Below, one piece after another: positions 8,430 to 16,650 of a stretch of 64,000 nt of DNA. The position numbers and the translations under genes are program-made. Source of the DNA: Rhizobium sp. AQ_MP. GTDB taxonomy: Bacteria > Pseudomonadota > Alphaproteobacteria > Rhizobiales > Rhizobiaceae. Under the pieces are notes generated by a model that worked only from the letters and a program-made list of their open reading frames with translations, was not told the origin of the DNA and did no database searches. Within the stretch, counting starts at the first letter, position 1. Every line of letters starts with the position of its first letter. Where the stretch lies: NCBI RefSeq assembly GCF_014237835.1, contig NZ_JACJVI010000004.1, positions 62,001 through 126,000 of the forward strand, given 5' to 3'.

Positions 8430-9536
8430 ATGACCGATTTGACACTCCCCAGCAAAGCCCTGACGAGACCCAAGGCCGCCAACCTCCTTGCCTGGTATGA
8501 CCGGCATCACCGGGAGCTGCCCTGGCGCATTTCTCCCAGCGCGGCCAAGCGTGGGGTCACGCCAAACCCCTACTACATCTGGATGTCCGAGGTGATGCTG
8601 CAGCAGACGACGGTTGCTGCGGTGAAGGCCTTTTTTGCCAAGTTCATTGCGCGATGGCCGACGGTCAAGGATCTCGCGGAGGCGCCGAACGAGGAAGTCA
8701 TGGCGGCCTGGGCGGGGCTTGGCTACTATGCCCGCGCCCGCAACCTGAAGAAATGCGCCGAGGCCGTGGCTTTCGATCATGGCGGTGTCTTTCCGGATAC
8801 CGAAGAGGGATTGCGCGCGCTTCCGGGCATCGGCGACTATACGTCGGCAGCGGTTGCGGCGATCGCCTTCAACCGGCCAGCGGCTGTCATGGACGGCAAT
8901 GTCGAGCGGGTGATCTCGCGGCTCTTTGCCATCGAGGCGCCGCTTCCAGGATCAAAGCCGCAGATGAAGGCGAAGGTGGCGGAGCTGACGCCGACCGACC
9001 GGCCGGGAGACTTTGCCCAGGCGATGATGGATCTGGGTGCGACGATCTGCACGCCGAAGCGCCCGGCCTGCGCGCTCTGTCCGTTCAACTACGCGTGTCT
9101 GGCGCTCGCGACCGACGAGCCGGAACGTTTTCCGGTCAAGGCGGCGAAGAAGGCAAAGCCGGTGCGGTTGGGGGCAGCCTTCATTGCCGTCGATCGCGAC
9201 GGGCAGCTTCTGTTGCGCAAGCGGGTGGAGAGCGGCCTGCTCGGAGGCATGACCGAGGTTCCGACGACCGACTGGACCTCGCGGCAGGACGGCGAAACGG
9301 GGATAGAGGCTGCCCCCTTCCCGGCCGACTGGCAGGCGACCGGGGTCATCACCCATGTCTTCACGCATTTCGAGCTCCGCCTCTCGATTTTCCGTGTCGG
9401 CCCGATCGACAGGCCATCGGATCATCACGGTTTCTGGGTGCCCGTCACCGAACTTGATGGGGAAGCGCTGCCGACTGTCATGAAGAAAGCAATTGCAGCG
9501 GCTATTCCGACGGCCTTTCAACATTCCAAAGGGTAA
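8430..9536 (+). CDS. mutY: A/G-specific adenine DNA glycosylase MutY
   Basis: 368 residues from ATG 8430. The enzyme removes adenine opposite 8-oxoguanine. Visible: the catalytic Glu segment EVMLQQTTVAAV at ~52, the helix-hairpin-helix LPGIGDYTSAAVAAIAF at ~131-147 followed by MDGNVERV with the catalytic Asp, a 4Fe-4S ligand set C-x6-C-x2-C-x5-C (CTPKRPACALCPFNYAC) at ~206-224, and a C-terminal NUDIX-like 8-oxoG recognition domain. Length is normal. A HAD phosphatase gene follows after 3 bases and is probably co-transcribed. Confidence 0.97.
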   Translation: MTDLTLPSKALTRPKAANLLAWYDRHHRELPWRISPSAAKRGVTPNPYYIWMSEVMLQQTTVAAVKAFFAKFIARWPTVKDLAEAPNEEVMAAWAGLGYYARARNLKKCAEAVAFDHGGVFPDTEEGLRALPGIGDYTSAAVAAIAFNRPAAVMDGNVERVISRLFAIEAPLPGSKPQMKAKVAELTPTDRPGDFAQAMMDLGATICTPKRPACALCPFNYACLALATDEPERFPVKAAKKAKPVRLGAAFIAVDRDGQLLLRKRVESGLLGGMTEVPTTDWTSRQDGETGIEAAPFPADWQATGVITHVFTHFELRLSIFRVGPIDRPSDHHGFWVPVTELDGEALPTVMKKAIAAAIPTAFQHSKG

Positions 9537-9539
9537 GAC

Positions 9540-10151
9540 ATGACCGAAATCCGCCATATCGTTTTCGACATCGGCAAGGTGCTCATCCATTACGATCCGA
9601 ACCTGCCTTTTTCGCGGATCATCCCGGACGCCGAAGAAAGAGCGGAGTTCTTCGCAAAGGTCTGCACCCATGACTGGAACCTGGAGCAGGATCGTGGCCG
9701 CAGCTGGCACGACGCCGAAGCGCTGTTGATCGAGCAGTTCCCGGACAAGGAGACGCATATCCGCGCCTTCCGGAAATACTGGGCCGAGATGGTGCCTTAC
9801 GCCTATGAAGACAGCGTTGCCATCATGACCGGGCTGATCGATGCCGGACGCGACGTGACCATGCTCACCAACTTCGCCGCCGACACTTTTTCGGAAGCGC
9901 GCAAGATGTATCCCTTCCTTAACCTGCCGCGCGGCGTCACGGTGTCCGGCGAAATCGGGCTGATCAAGCCTGATGTGGCGATCTACGAGCGCCATGCAAA
10001 GGATTTCGGGCTTTCGCCGGCCCATTCCGTCTTCATCGACGACAGCCTGGCGAATGTCGAAGGCGCGCGCGCTGCGGGCTGGCAGGCGGTGCATTTTACC
10101 GGAGCGGAAAAGCTGAAGGCGGATCTCGGCGCACTGGGCGTGACAGCCTGA
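9540..10151 (+). CDS. HAD-family hydrolase (YihX-like phosphatase)
   Basis: 203 residues. Motif I is FDIGKVLIHYDP: the nucleophile Asp is present and the second Asp of DxD is Gly, as in the YihX group. Other motifs are MLTNFAADTF (Thr of motif II), the Lys of GLIKPDVAIYE, and FIDDSLANVEGARAAGW (acidic motif IV). It likely hydrolyses a small sugar phosphate; the substrate is unknown. It lies 3 bases after mutY and precedes a palindrome and a TA pair. Confidence 0.85.
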   Translation: MTEIRHIVFDIGKVLIHYDPNLPFSRIIPDAEERAEFFAKVCTHDWNLEQDRGRSWHDAEALLIEQFPDKETHIRAFRKYWAEMVPYAYEDSVAIMTGLIDAGRDVTMLTNFAADTFSEARKMYPFLNLPRGVTVSGEIGLIKPDVAIYERHAKDFGLSPAHSVFIDDSLANVEGARAAGWQAVHFTGAEKLKADLGALGVTA

Positions 10152-10168
10152 CCATGGAAAATGCCCTT

Positions 10169-10184
10169 GAATGCATATGCATTC
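10169..10184. promoter_or_regulatory. 16-bp perfect palindrome before a HigBA-type pair
   Basis: GAATGCATATGCATTC is an uninterrupted palindrome in the 49-base gap before the toxin reading frame. Type II TA operons are usually repressed at such a site by the antitoxin, here the XRE protein encoded at 10557. The assignment is by position only. Confidence 0.5.
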
Positions 10185-10200
10185 GAGAGCATATTGAGAT

Positions 10201-10557
10201 CTAAGTTGGCCCGTTCTTCTGCATACGGATTTCGAGCCGGAGTTTCATGCCCTGCCGGAAGTGGTGCGGGATGAAATCTTCGTCTCGCTTCCGCTTATGA
10301 AGACTTACGGACCAACACTCGGCAGACCCTGGGTGGACACGCTCAAAGGGTCGCGATTCGCCAAGATGAAGGAGCTGCGGTTTCGCGCAGCAGACGGTGT
10401 CTGGCGGCTCGCCTTTGCCTTCGATCCCAAGCGGCAGGCGATCCTGCTTGTGGCAGCCGATAAGTCCGGCGTGAGCGAGCAGCGGTTCTACAAGGTGCTG
10501 ATCGACAAGGCCGACAGACGCTTTGCCGCGCACTTAAAAACTCTTGAGGGTGAGTGA
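10201..10557 (+). CDS. RelE/HigB-type toxin without its normal start codon
   Basis: The body (GPTLGRPWVDTLKGSRFAKMKELRF, then AFAFDPKRQAILLVAADKSG and the C-terminal Arg/Phe/Tyr/Lys residues) matches RelE/HigB mRNA interferases that act on translating ribosomes. Homologues normally begin with Met, a few residues, then Trp; here the same reading (SWPVLLHTDFEPEFHALPE) is present from 10204, but the codon in the Met position is CTA and a TGA lies just upstream at 10195. The first conventional in-frame starts are GTG 10261 and 10264, which would drop about 20 conserved residues; a CTG at 10219 is the other option. The toxin may be inactive or poorly made. It overlaps the antitoxin start by one base. 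Confidence 0.7.
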   Translation, partial: LSWPVLLHTDFEPEFHALPEVVRDEIFVSLPLMKTYGPTLGRPWVDTLKGSRFAKMKELRFRAADGVWRLAFAFDPKRQAILLVAADKSGVSEQRFYKVLIDKADRRFAAHLKTLEGE

Positions 10558-10901
10558 TGATGGTACGTGCATTGGACGATCTCCTGGCGGAACTGCCGAT
10601 GGAAAAACGGAAGGACCTCGAATTGCGCGGTCAGGCCCGGCTTGAGGACTATAGAACCCTGCAAGAACTGCGCAAATCCCGGGACCTGACACAGGAAAAG
10701 CTTGCCGCCCTGCTTGGCATCAACCAGGAAAATGTATCGCGCCTCGAACGTCGCAATGATCTGCTCTTGTCGACGCTGAGAGACTATGTCGAAGCCATGG
10801 GAGGAGATCTTGAAATCATCGCCCGATTTCCGGATCGGGAACCTGTACGGCTGAGTGGTCTCTTGCGAGATGTGGTGCCGGGCGAAGCTTCGAAAGAATA
10901 A
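10557..10901 (+). CDS. XRE-family antitoxin (HigA-like)
   Basis: 114 residues from ATG 10557, which overlaps the toxin stop as TGATG (GTG 10554 and ATG 10560 are alternatives). A helix-turn-helix lies at ~40-75: KSRDLTQEKLAALLGINQENVSRLERRNDL. The C-terminal ~40 residues (YVEAMGGDLEIIARFPDREPV) are the usual toxin-binding extension of this antitoxin group. It should neutralise the upstream toxin and repress the operon, plausibly through the palindrome at 10169-10184. Confidence 0.85.
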   Translation: MMVRALDDLLAELPMEKRKDLELRGQARLEDYRTLQELRKSRDLTQEKLAALLGINQENVSRLERRNDLLLSTLRDYVEAMGGDLEIIARFPDREPVRLSGLLRDVVPGEASKE

Positions 10902-11044
10902 GGCGCTGGCGCGGGTGGAGTTGGCGGACCCCTGCCCGCGCCAGATCGACCCCTGAAGATCGAATGCAGCCGGATGTAAGAGCTTCGACTTGCTCGAAAC
11001 TGATCACAGGAATGTGAAGTTATTCTAATGTTGATGAAAATCGG

Positions 11045-11069
11045 TTTCGGCGCGTCCTGCGCGCCGAAA
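11045..11069. terminator. Hairpin between the XRE antitoxin gene and ccrM
   Basis: A perfect 10-base stem (TTTCGGCGCG at 11045-11054 with CGCGCCGAAA at 11060-11069) and a 5-base loop lie just past the ccrM stop. The T-rich stretch is short in either direction, so this is probably a weak, possibly bidirectional terminator between convergent genes. Confidence 0.65.
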
Positions 11070-11077
11070 GCTTGTGT

Positions 11078-12211
<1,134 letters not shown>

Positions 12212-12254
12212 TTACTCACTCTTACGCTGACGCAGCACGGGAACACGACGCTAT

Positions 12255-12278
12255 GGTTACCGAAGTTGGTTACCGAAG
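12255..12278. repeat. 11-bp direct repeat upstream of ccrM
   Basis: GGTTACCGAAG occurs at 12255-12265 and 12268-12278, a 13-base period, about 47-70 bases before the ccrM ATG. It could be a regulator site in the ccrM promoter or a chance duplication. The rest of the 252-base gap shows nothing beyond GANTC sites. Confidence 0.45.
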
Positions 12279-12460
12279 GGTGAAGAGGCGGCGAGATTTT
12301 GTGCGGGGGTGGGATGGGGGGACGACCGGGGAGTGCGCCACTTAAAGGCAACTTATACGCGAGCCAGCCTTTTCGACTCAAGGCTTCCCGGTCAAACTGT
12401 CCGATATCGCCGCTCCAGAGGCTGGACAGAAGGACGGCATTGCCGTATAGAGAGGGAGTC

Positions 12461-12811
12461 ATGCAGACCGTCATCCAGACGCAGACTTTTCTGGTGCAGG
12501 CGAAGCGCTGCGGCCTTTCCGACGACGAACTGCAAGACATTCTGGCTGTCATCGCGGCCGATCCCGAAGCCGGAGACCTGATGGCGGGAACGGGTGGGGC
12601 ACGTAAGCTGCGGCACCGACGCGATGGTCATGGTAAACGTGGGGGCTTTCGGACGATCCACTATTTCGGTGGCGGAGACATTCCGGTGTTTGCGCTGGCG
12701 ATTTACGGGAAGAACGACAAAGGCAACCTCTCGAAGGCCGAACGGAACGAACTGGCGCGCATCCTTCCCAGGTTGGCCGATGCCTACAGACAGAGAAAGA
12801 CCAGAGCATGA
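12461..12811 (+). CDS. RelE/HigB-family toxin
   Basis: 116 residues from ATG 12461, preceded by AGAGGGAG; a longer frame to 12299 has no ribosome site. The pattern ADPEAGDLMAGTGGARKLRHRRDGHGKRGG, then IHYFGGGDIPVFALAIYGKNDKGNLSKAERNELARI, matches the RelE-like toxins paired with HigA-type regulators. Basic residues and the aromatic pair near IHYF fit mRNA cleavage on the ribosome. The stop overlaps the antitoxin start by 4 bases (ATGA). Confidence 0.85.
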   Translation: MQTVIQTQTFLVQAKRCGLSDDELQDILAVIAADPEAGDLMAGTGGARKLRHRRDGHGKRGGFRTIHYFGGGDIPVFALAIYGKNDKGNLSKAERNELARILPRLADAYRQRKTRA

Positions 12812-13098
12812 GCTTCGGAAAAGAGCTGATCCAGAGTGCAGAAGAAGCGCTCGCTATTGCCGAGGGCCGGGCCGAACCTGCGGCTGTCTTCGTTCCGGAA
12901 ACCGTCGACGTCGCGGCGATCCGCAAGCGTCTTAAGCTTTCACAGGCGGAGTTTGCGCGGCGTTATGGACTGCCTGCTGGCACGATCAAGGACTGGGAAC
13001 AGAAGCGTCGCCAGCCTGACCGGGCTGCATTGGTGCTGCTGAAGGTGATTGACCGGGCGCCCGAGATGGTCGCTCAGGCGTTGCACTCCCGGGGCTGA
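12808..13098 (+). CDS. XRE-family antitoxin paired with the RelE toxin
   Basis: 96 residues. The C-terminal half is a helix-turn-helix (AAIRKRLKLSQAEFARRYGLPAGTIKDWEQKRRQPDRAALVLLKVI), the layout of NadS/HigA2-type antitoxins; the N-terminal ~35 residues are a helix probably used to hold the toxin. Gene order toxin-antitoxin with a 4-base overlap is typical of HigBA modules. Confidence 0.87.
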   Translation: MSFGKELIQSAEEALAIAEGRAEPAAVFVPETVDVAAIRKRLKLSQAEFARRYGLPAGTIKDWEQKRRQPDRAALVLLKVIDRAPEMVAQALHSRG

Positions 13099-13157
13099 GC
13101 TGAGGAAATTCGACATCTCAGTGTAACGTCAGAGCGTAACACGCCTGCGGCGCCCCC

Positions 13158-13499
13158 TCACCGTCCCGCATCCCAGGCCTTCACCACCGCCTTCTTGGCC
13201 TGCGCCCGCCAGACGCGGGTGAGGTTTTCGCGCGCCCATTCGATATCGAGGCGATCGGGGTGGGCGAGTACCATCGGATAGGGGCGGTGATGATCGGTGG
13301 TGAAGAAGGTGTCGGGGTCCATGTCGATCAGGTGGTCGCGCTCCTCGAAGGGGACCTTGAAGACCGGGCAGTCATGGGTCGGGTTCCAGAACAGCATGGC
13401 CTTGCCGTTGACCTTGAAGGACACGGCGTTCCAGGAGGTGGTTTCCTCCGTGGTCGGCAGGGCAAGGATGATCTGGCGCAGCATATCGAGGGTGATCAT
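13158..13499 (-). CDS. MmcQ/YjbR family protein
   Basis: 113 residues. The sequence LRQIILALPTTEETTSWNAVSFKVNGKAMLF and the C-terminal WARENLTRVWRAQAKKAVV are typical of the YjbR fold, related to a double-wing DNA-binding motif. No enzyme activity is established for the family. It starts 3 bases after the current HicA stop, with GGAAG upstream, so it is likely read with the DUF1902/HicA pair. Confidence 0.8.
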   Translation of the reverse strand: MITLDMLRQIILALPTTEETTSWNAVSFKVNGKAMLFWNPTHDCPVFKVPFEERDHLIDMDPDTFFTTDHHRPYPMVLAHPDRLDIEWARENLTRVWRAQAKKAVVKAWDAGR

Positions 13500-13501
13500 G
13501 G

Positions 13502-13711
13502 CTATTTCATCTTCCGCTCAGAACGCTTTCGGCAAACCTGCCTGTTTGAGCGTTTCGTTGCTATATGGCGGGACTTCATACCGTGATCGACGGTGAAATG
13601 GCGATTGGTGATCGGGCTATACCAAATCTCGTGATCGCCCTTTCCCGGCCGCACGAAGGTGCAGCCCGCAGCGGTCAAGCGCTCCTTCAACTCGCGGAGA
13701 TAGCTTGCCAT
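13502..13711 (-). CDS. HicA-type toxin with a C-terminal frameshift
   Basis: 69 residues from ATG 13711. Residues 1-50 are a normal HicA mRNA interferase: ELKERLTAAGCTFVRPGKGDHEIWYSP with the catalytic His, then VDHGMKSRH. After codon 51 (GCA at 13561-13559) the present frame gives a basic tail (KRSNRQVCRKRSERKMK), whereas the reading one base out gives TLKQAGLPKAF and a TGA at 13520-13518, the standard HicA ending. A single lost base in the GCAACGAAACG stretch (13561-13551) explains this. Whether the altered tail leaves activity is unknown. It lies 7 bases after its DUF1902 partner. Confidence 0.8.
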   Translation of the reverse strand: MASYLRELKERLTAAGCTFVRPGKGDHEIWYSPITNRHFTVDHGMKSRHIATKRSNRQVCRKRSERKMK

Positions 13712-13718
13712 ATCCGCG

Positions 13719-13961
13719 TCAAAAGCTCGGGTTCGGCACCTTGCCGATCTGTTCGGCAACAATGTGCACAGGAATTTCCGGCAGGTCTGAGCCGACCCCA
13801 TTCAGCTCCAGTAGATCTGCGACAGCCGCCATGACCTTCGGCTGAAGCTTTTCCATGCTTTCCGACTCAACCGCCAGGCCTTCGATATCATTGCTGGTGG
13901 CCACCCAGACCTCGGCTTCGTCGTCCCAGGTGGCGCGCACAATGATCGACCGCATGTTCAT
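13719..13961 (-). CDS. DUF1902 antitoxin-like protein (HicB relative)
   Basis: 80 residues from ATG 13961, with GGAGGA seven bases upstream. The pattern MRSIIVRATWDDEAEVWVATSNDIEGLAVES is a HicB-type partial RNase-H fold; DUF1902 members commonly partner HicA. No DNA-binding domain follows, so repression would need another factor or a different mode. It is first in a three-gene minus-strand set (DUF1902, hicA, YjbR). An 18-base palindrome lies at 14043-14060 upstream. Confidence 0.8.
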   Translation of the reverse strand: MNMRSIIVRATWDDEAEVWVATSNDIEGLAVESESMEKLQPKVMAAVADLLELNGVGSDLPEIPVHIVAEQIGKVPNPSF

Positions 13962-14042
13962 CTCGGCTTCCTCCGGTGTCGATGGAGAGACCCTACACTC
14001 AACCGAGGACAGACGAAAGCGCCTGATACGCTCCTCGTCCCC

Positions 14043-14060
14043 GGTGCAACCAGTTGCACC
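14043..14060. promoter_or_regulatory. 18-bp palindrome upstream of the DUF1902/HicA set
   Basis: GGTGCAAC-CA-GTTGCACC (8+2+8, perfect arms) lies 82 bases before the DUF1902 start. It may be an operator or a short RNA hairpin. Confidence 0.4.
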
Positions 14061-14075
14061 TGAGCGCTTCGGGCA

Positions 14076-14102
14076 CCTTCTCCCCGCCAAGTGGGGAGAA
14101 GG
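14076..14102. repeat. Palindromic intergenic repeat (REP-like)
   Basis: CCTTCTCCCC (14076-14085) pairs with GGGGAGAAGG (14093-14102) across a 7-base loop. This CTCCCC/GGGGAG unit is a common intergenic element in rhizobia; related copies lie at 15363-15388 and 15700-15720. It sits just past the stop of the DUF1284 gene and could act as a terminator. Confidence 0.7.
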
Positions 14103-14116
14103 AAACGCCGACCGCC

Positions 14117-14539
14117 TCAGGGCGCGACGCGGACACCCCTATAGCCGCCATCGGCGACGCTGTCGCAAAGGCTCGACCATTCACAGCCGGAACAGGCGGT
14201 GCGGATCTCGCCGGTGGCGAAGGTTTTTCTCAGACGCGTCAGCAGAGCGGCAGAGGGCGTGATGCGGGCACCCAGCGGCAGCGGGCTGCCGATCAGGCGG
14301 GCGACGGCGTCTGCTGCCGCGCGATCCCGCTCGATGACGCTTGCCCCATGGCAATGGGCCTTAGGGTCTGCGGTCAGAGGCCCGCAGATATCGTCCGGCC
14401 CTGCCACCAGTTCGATCTCCTCGCCGGCCGAGAGCCTTGCGGCAATGACCTCGTAATTCTCGACGAAGGCGGGCGAATAGCCCTTGCCGACATAGGTCAG
14501 CATGCAGAGCAGGTGGTGGGCGCGGAGCCGGACGGTCAT
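14117..14539 (-). CDS. DUF1284 domain protein
   Basis: 140 residues beginning VRLRAHHLLCMLTYVGKGYSPAFVENY, the family signature. A C-terminal Cys set (CSGCEWSSLC, with CHG upstream) suggests metal or Fe-S binding, in line with predictions for the family. Function is unknown. It lies 26 bases downstream of bioY on the same strand and is probably in its operon, so it may share BioR-type control. Confidence 0.85.
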   Translation of the reverse strand: MTVRLRAHHLLCMLTYVGKGYSPAFVENYEVIAARLSAGEEIELVAGPDDICGPLTADPKAHCHGASVIERDRAAADAVARLIGSPLPLGARITPSAALLTRLRKTFATGEIRTACSGCEWSSLCDSVADGGYRGVRVAP

Positions 14540-14565
14540 GCGTGTTTCAGTCTGTTGTCAGGCGC

Positions 14566-15156
14566 TCAGAGGTGGAGCTTGCTCGTCTGGCGGCGTGCCA
14601 GCGCCAGCAGCAGAGCGGCGGCAAGCGCGGATTTCAGCACTGCACCCAGAATGAAGGGGGTGACGCCGAGAGCCAAGCCCTTTTCGGCACCGATCAGATA
14701 GCCAAGCCAGGCGCCACCGATGGCGAGGCACAGAATGTTGGCGGAGAGATGGGCGAGGAAGCTCTTGACGACGTGGCTGCCCGTCCAGCCCTTCTCAGCG
14801 AGATAACCGGCAAGGGCCGCGATGATCGGGAAGGAGACGAGGTAGCCGGCAGTCGGCCCGACAAAGGGTGCCAACCCGCCGCCGCCACCCGCCAACACCG
14901 GCAGACCCATCATCGCCTCGCCGAGCCAGGCAAGCACGGTGAGCGCGCCGAGGCGCCAGCCGTAGAGCACGCCGATCATGGTAATGGCAAAGGTCTGCAT
15001 GGTGATCGGCACCGGCACCATGGGCACGGAGATCTGCGAGGCAAGGGCCAGCACACCCGTGCCGAAGAGGAGAAGGGCGGCCTGCACGGGAAGCGAACGG
15101 CCGGATATGCCGAGCGGATCGAAACCGCGAGCGGCGGGCGCGAGAATGGTCGTCAT
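14566..15156 (-). CDS. bioY: Biotin transporter substrate-binding subunit BioY
   Basis: 196 residues from ATG 15156 (GGAGATTGCCC upstream). Six membrane helices with the family motif region QISVPMVPVPITMQTFAITMIGVLYGWRLG and the Gly-rich loop GLPVLAGGGGGLAPFVGPTAGYL. BioY is the S component for biotin uptake (ECF type); no bioM or bioN is nearby, and BioY can work alone or with distant partners. A perfect BioR-type box lies 14 bases before the start and a second one 160 bases upstream, so it is likely repressed when biotin is plentiful. Confidence 0.95.
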   Translation of the reverse strand: MTTILAPAARGFDPLGISGRSLPVQAALLLFGTGVLALASQISVPMVPVPITMQTFAITMIGVLYGWRLGALTVLAWLGEAMMGLPVLAGGGGGLAPFVGPTAGYLVSFPIIAALAGYLAEKGWTGSHVVKSFLAHLSANILCLAIGGAWLGYLIGAEKGLALGVTPFILGAVLKSALAAALLLALARRQTSKLHL

Positions 15157-15170
15157 GGGCAATCTCCATT

Positions 15171-15180
15171 TTATAGATAA
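15171..15180. promoter_or_regulatory. BioR-type box next to the bioY ribosome site
   Basis: TTATAGATAA fits TTATMKATAA, the consensus described for the GntR-family biotin regulator BioR of alphaproteobacteria. It sits directly before the bioY Shine-Dalgarno, a good place to block transcription. A near-match, TTATCTATGG, lies at 15201-15210. Confidence 0.8.
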
Positions 15181-15315
15181 TTTATGTGGCGACGAATCTT
15201 TTATCTATGGAATTGGCGGGTGCCAAGGTGGTGGATGCAGGAATCTCGTGAGTAGCCGTCAAATTCGGCGTCGGATTTGTTTATCGTGATATGATCTGGT
15301 GGACGTTCTGAACTT

Positions 15316-15325
15316 TTATCTATAA
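15316..15325. promoter_or_regulatory. Second BioR-type box upstream of bioY
   Basis: TTATCTATAA is an exact palindromic match to the same consensus, about 145 bases from the first box. Two sites suggest cooperative or looping control of bioY, or control of a transcript reading the other way. Confidence 0.7.
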
Positions 15326-15910
15326 ATTTACACTGAGAATTAGAGCGTAGCCCCTCACCCTACCCTCTCCCCGCAAGCGGGGAGAGGGAGGCACGCGCGG
15401 TTAGCGCTTCGGCTTTACTCGCATGTGGGGAGACGGTGCCGCCCTCGGCAGGCTCAGAAGTCGGATGAGAGGTAAAGGATCCCCCTCACCCTAAGGCGCC
15501 TGCGCCAGCAGGTCTCGAAGGGCGAGGCCACGAGAGGAGCCACCCGCCCTCGTCCTTCGAGGTGAGCATTCGCTCCCACCTCAGGATGAGGGCTGGTCAG
15601 CAGCAAGGGGCGCTCCTATCACAGGGCGATGGCTGATCAGCGGAGAACAGCACGTTCCTTTGCCTGGATGAGGGTTTGTCTGAGGCGCCACCACCAACAC
15701 CCTCCCCTTGAGGGGGAGGGTCGGACCGAAGGTCCGGGGTGGGGTGACGGCAACGCTTGCCGGGATCAATGGCGAAGTGGTTCTTCGGCTCCCAAAAGCG
15801 GCCCGTGGCGGAAGTCGGACAGGTCGGCGGGGCTCACACCCACCCGCCGCTTTGCAGCGACTTCCCCCCTCAAGGGGGAGGTAGACAGCGGCGGAGCCGG
15901 TCGGCGACGC
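15326..15910. repeat. Repeat-filled spacer without genes
   Basis: No believable gene was found. The stretch is a mosaic of rhizobial palindromic repeats: a perfect 12+2+12 hairpin CCCTCTCCCCGC-AA-GCGGGGAGAGGG (15363-15388), CCCTCCCCTTGAGGGGGAGGG (15700-15720 region) followed by CGGACC-GAA-GGTCCG (15722-15736), and CTTCCCCCCTCAAGGGGGAGG at about 15861-15881. A further imperfect element with CTTCGAGG/CCTCAGGATGAGGG motifs lies at ~15485-15595. Open frames here are by-products of high GC. Confidence 0.75.
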
Positions 15911-16603
15911 TCACCCGACGATGGCGAAGCCTTCGGTCTCCGCCCGGCCCGGAACCGGCAGAGGCGCGCGGCCGATCCACTGGACGTGGCGCTCGAGGAT
16001 GCGGGCGGCTTCCGTCGCGTCGCCGGACTTCAGCGCTTCGAGGATGGCGCGGTGGTCATGGTCGGTGCGGGCTTCCCAGGTGGCGCGCCAGGCGACGAAG
16101 AGGAAACGGGCGGAGACGGCGTGAAGATCATCGATGACGGACAAGAGGCGCGTCATGCCGCAGGTGGAGACGATCAGCCGGTGGAAGCGGCGGTTCGCCT
16201 CCTCCCAGGTGCGAACATCCTTGGCATTGTCGGCATCGGCAGCGGCCCGTTCGGCGGCGGCCAGCACCTCCGGCGTGAGGTTAGGGGCGGCGTGGCGCAG
16301 TGCGAGCACTTCCAGCGCTGCGCGCATTTCGGCGACTTCTCGCACCTGTTTCAGGTCGAAGCTTGCGACCCGCACGCCGCGACGGGGAATGCTGACAACA
16401 AGGCCTTGCGCCTCCAGCCGTCGAAAGGCCTCGCGCACCGGCACATGGCTTGCGCCGAATTCCTCGGCGATATGATCCTGGGCCAGACGCGATCCGGGCA
16501 CGAGTTCGCCATGGATGATGCGCTCCGCCAGCGCGCGGCTGATGCGGCTCGCAATCGTATCCTCAGGAGAATCTTGGGGCTTCTTCGGCATGGGTATCTG
16601 CAT
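15911..16603 (-). CDS. GntR-family regulator with FCD domain (possible BioR)
   Basis: About 230 residues from ATG 16603; ATG 16591 and a GTG at 16654 that overlaps the parE stop are alternatives, and none has a clear ribosome site. The N-terminal winged helix is plain (SRISRALAERIIHGELVPGSRLAQDHIAEEFGASHVPVREAFRRLEAQGLVV), followed by an all-helical FCD ligand domain with metal/ligand residues (NRRFHRLIVSTC, TDHDHRAIL). BioR belongs to this subfamily and bioY with two BioR-type boxes lies downstream on the same strand, so BioR is the leading guess; other FCD regulators of acid catabolism cannot be excluded. Confidence 0.82.
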   Translation of the reverse strand: MQIPMPKKPQDSPEDTIASRISRALAERIIHGELVPGSRLAQDHIAEEFGASHVPVREAFRRLEAQGLVVSIPRRGVRVASFDLKQVREVAEMRAALEVLALRHAAPNLTPEVLAAAERAAADADNAKDVRTWEEANRRFHRLIVSTCGMTRLLSVIDDLHAVSARFLFVAWRATWEARTDHDHRAILEALKSGDATEAARILERHVQWIGRAPLPVPGRAETEGFAIVG

Positions 16604-16650
16604 AGTCAGCGGCTGCCGGCTTGTCGAGATATGGCGGCGGAGGACGCGCG

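Noticed and set aside
9540..10151. HAD protein as inactive because the second Asp of DxD is Gly
   Set aside because: The same change is normal in the YihX-like branch, and the other motifs are intact.
15363..15388. Perfect inverted repeat as a possible transposon end
   Set aside because: It is a short 12+2+12 hairpin of the rhizobial repeat type; no transposase, no target duplication and no partner end were seen.
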